Source of the DNA: Saprospiraceae bacterium
GTDB lineage: Bacteria; Bacteroidota; Bacteroidia; Chitinophagales; Saprospiraceae
Length of the DNA: 64,000 nucleotides
Reading direction: 5' to 3'
Assembly: GCA_020631355.1 (NCBI GenBank)
Contig: JAHDHL010000001.1
Coordinates: 483,616 to 547,615, forward strand
The number at the start of each line of letters is the position of its first letter. Position 1 is the first letter of the stretch. Positions 62,280 through 64,000 of this stretch are shown here, piece by piece. The notes under the pieces were generated by a model that did no database searches, was not told the DNA's origin, and saw only the letters and a program-made list of their open reading frames with translations. Position numbers and translations under genes: made by a program.

Positions 62280-63623
62280 ATGAAAAGAAGAGGATTTTTA
62301 AAAAAAGCAGCATTAACTACAGGTGCAATTATTTCAGCTCCTTACATTTTACCTTCAGGTAGATTGTTTGCAAATACAGGTACACGGGTTGCGAATCATG
62401 TAGTATATGTATTGTTTGCCGGAGGCATCAGGCATCAGGAATCCATCGGTCAGCAATTCCTTTCCAATCAAGGTTTTCCAACCGAAGGTAATATCATGAA
62501 TAATATGTTGTCAGGAAATGCACCTACCGCATTTACTGAAATATATGACCCTTGGACTCCGATAGTATCCAATCCATTATCCAGTCAGGGAACACTTTTT
62601 CAGGAAGTAACCTACAGTGTAGGTCCGACAGGCCATTTCAACGGACATACCGTTGCCATGACGGGAAATTATACAGAAACAGGATTGAATCTGGTGGAAA
62701 ACCCAGAATTTCCTACGGTCTTCGAATATTATAGAAAACATTCAGACCCAGTCCACAGTGCCATGAATGCATGGTGGATTTCTGAGGGTTTGAATCCATA
62801 TTATACATTGAATTATAGTAGGCATCCTTTGTATGGTCCTATGTATGGAGCTAATTATTTACGTCCGAATACCATTTTTGGTGGAGAGGGTAGACAACAA
62901 TTGAGTTCTATTAATATTTATCATCCTGATGAAATATCCAAGATTGCAAGGATTAAGCAATTATTGGATAACAACTTCGATCAATCAACAGGTGTGCTAC
63001 CCGGAATCATAAATACTCCGGAAGATAGAGAACTGATTAAGAGCTTTATAGATACCAGAATCGAGGCAGTTTCTAACTATACAATGGAAATCGCTACACC
63101 TGGAAATGATTACAGTAAACTGAATGGTGACTTATATACCGTATCGGCCGCTTGGCAGGTTTTGGATGAATTCGCACCTGAGTTGATGGTAGTAAACATG
63201 ACCAATTCTGATGTTTGCCATGACAATTTTACGGGTTATGTCAGAAATCTACATAGAGCAGATTATGGAGTAGGGTGGTTGTGGAATAAGATTCAGTCGC
63301 ATCCTATTTTGGCCAATGATACCATTATGGTTTGTATGCCGGAACATGGCAGAAACTTATTGGCCAATAATATTTTTGATGGTAATGGATTAGAATCATA
63401 TGACCATTCTGCAAATGATGAGGATAGTAATTCAAGGAGAATCTTCTCACTCATTGTTGGTCCATCAGGCAAGGTAGTCCAAGGCCAACAATTAGGAACA
63501 GAAGGTGCTCCAGCAGCAGAAGCAATTGATATGGTACCGACTATTGGACACATCTTAGGATTCAAGGACGATGTTCCATCCTATTTATTCCAAGGACGGG
63601 CATTAGAAGAAGCATTTGTATAA
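62280..63623 (+). CDS. Tat-exported DUF1501/sulfatase-fold protein
   Basis: 447 residues with a twin-arginine signal, KRRGFLKKAALTTGAIISAP. The remainder follows the alkaline-phosphatase/sulfatase superfamily form found in DUF1501 proteins: GHFNGHTVAMTGNYTETG, then NMTNSDVCHDNFTGYVRNLHRAD and VCMPEHGRN. A metal-binding His is present in MPEHGRN. In Planctomycetes, DUF1501 genes accompany DUF1549 genes, as the lipoprotein neighbours here suggest. The substrate is unknown. Confidence 0.72.
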   Translation: MKRRGFLKKAALTTGAIISAPYILPSGRLFANTGTRVANHVVYVLFAGGIRHQESIGQQFLSNQGFPTEGNIMNNMLSGNAPTAFTEIYDPWTPIVSNPLSSQGTLFQEVTYSVGPTGHFNGHTVAMTGNYTETGLNLVENPEFPTVFEYYRKHSDPVHSAMNAWWISEGLNPYYTLNYSRHPLYGPMYGANYLRPNTIFGGEGRQQLSSINIYHPDEISKIARIKQLLDNNFDQSTGVLPGIINTPEDRELIKSFIDTRIEAVSNYTMEIATPGNDYSKLNGDLYTVSAAWQVLDEFAPELMVVNMTNSDVCHDNFTGYVRNLHRADYGVGWLWNKIQSHPILANDTIMVCMPEHGRNLLANNIFDGNGLESYDHSANDEDSNSRRIFSLIVGPSGKVVQGQQLGTEGAPAAEAIDMVPTIGHILGFKDDVPSYLFQGRALEEAFV

Positions 63624-63624
63624 G

Positions 63625-64000
63625 ATGACGGATTGGAATCATATAAGAAAGCAGTTTCGAGCATTCAATGACTCGGTATATGTGAATACCGCAGCAACGG
63701 GACTCATCCCGGACAGTACGATTGATAGAGTAACACAACTCTATGATTATCATGCTCGTAGGGGTGCAGTGGCAGCTGAGAGTTGGGTTGATGAAATGGA
63801 TGAGGTACGTGCTAAGGTAGCAAGGATGATTGGAGCTGAAACAGAAGAAATTGCAATAGTACCCAATATGTCCACAGGGATGAATTGGTTGGCAATGATG
63901 TTGAAATCACTTGGTCGGATTGCCGTTCCGGTTGAGGATTTTCCATCCTTGTATTCTCCTTGGGAAATCCATGGGCATAAGTTGGAACGCATCAGTAATA
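63625..64000 (+). CDS. Class V aminotransferase, partial at the window edge
   Basis: Starts one base after the upstream stop (MTDWNHIRKQFRAFND) and runs off the window; 125 codons are visible. VYVNTAATGLIPDSTIDRV is the class V N-terminal motif, and IAIVPNMSTGMNWLAMML is the PLP phosphate-binding segment. The closest resemblance is to kynureninase or isopenicillin-epimerase-like cysteine desulfurase relatives. The PLP lysine is not visible. Tight spacing implies it is coupled to the DUF1501 gene. Confidence 0.82.
   Translation, partial: MTDWNHIRKQFRAFNDSVYVNTAATGLIPDSTIDRVTQLYDYHARRGAVAAESWVDEMDEVRAKVARMIGAETEEIAIVPNMSTGMNWLAMMLKSLGRIAVPVEDFPSLYSPWEIHGHKLERISN

Overview
The window looks like a chromosomal segment of a member of the Bacteroidota, possibly a marine Saprospiria-like lineage (the class is a guess). 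Support comes from several features. There is a protein with a C-terminal type IX secretion sorting domain, and PorT-like outer-membrane barrels and PD40/OmpA proteins are present. The lipoproteins are short-lipobox types. The families DUF6702, DUF3089, the Bacteroidota-length amidophosphoribosyltransferase and PF14376 haem-binding proteins occur. Many genes carry the TAnnTTTG promoter -7 element typical of the phylum. No tRNA, rRNA, insertion sequence, prophage or CRISPR array was seen.

Left part (1-45 kb). This holds DNA replication and repair genes (polA, uvrA, mutL, recX), a pyroglutamyl peptidase and two tandem lipoproteins resembling M48 peptidases with a broken zinc motif. It also holds a secreted NUC1 nuclease, a DUF3089 hydrolase unit, a large leucine-rich-repeat protein, suhB, two outer-membrane barrels, mvaD, kptA, secreted propeller proteins, a non-canonical Nramp transporter and a large PD40/OmpA envelope protein. 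Further along are purF-like, a TlpA-type thioredoxin lipoprotein or exported protein, a SUKH/pentapeptide fusion, a BCCT transporter, ndpA, sucB, rpoN and ctaA. Genes lie on both strands, and several convergent pairs overlap by a few bases or share strong bidirectional hairpins.

Origin-like part (45.05-54.2 kb). An approximately 640-base non-coding region after ctaA carries a 12-base perfect inverted repeat, AT-rich DNA and DnaA-box-like 9-mers. Hand counts suggest the + strand changes there from C-rich to G-rich, the direction expected at a replication origin. Eight to nine kb to the right, three near-consensus parS (ParB-binding) sites sit within 0.9 kb in and beside thrC. Together these suggest the window spans the chromosome's oriC/parS domain. 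Between them lie a four-gene housecleaning operon (SRAP, dtd, MazG-like, M50 protease), the opposing folA-BamA-like-nadK operon, and thrB-thrC.

Right part (54.2-64 kb). This contains an M1 aminopeptidase with its DUF6702 neighbour, hutH overlapping a PagL/acyloxyacyl-hydrolase-like gene, a candidate structured small RNA with a strong terminator, an ECI1-like enoyl-CoA isomerase, and a compact cassette. The cassette has two DUF1549-like lipoproteins, a Tat-exported DUF1501/sulfatase-like protein and a class V aminotransferase that runs off the window.

All calls rest on reading the sequence and on remembered family motifs. No database search or structure calculation was run.
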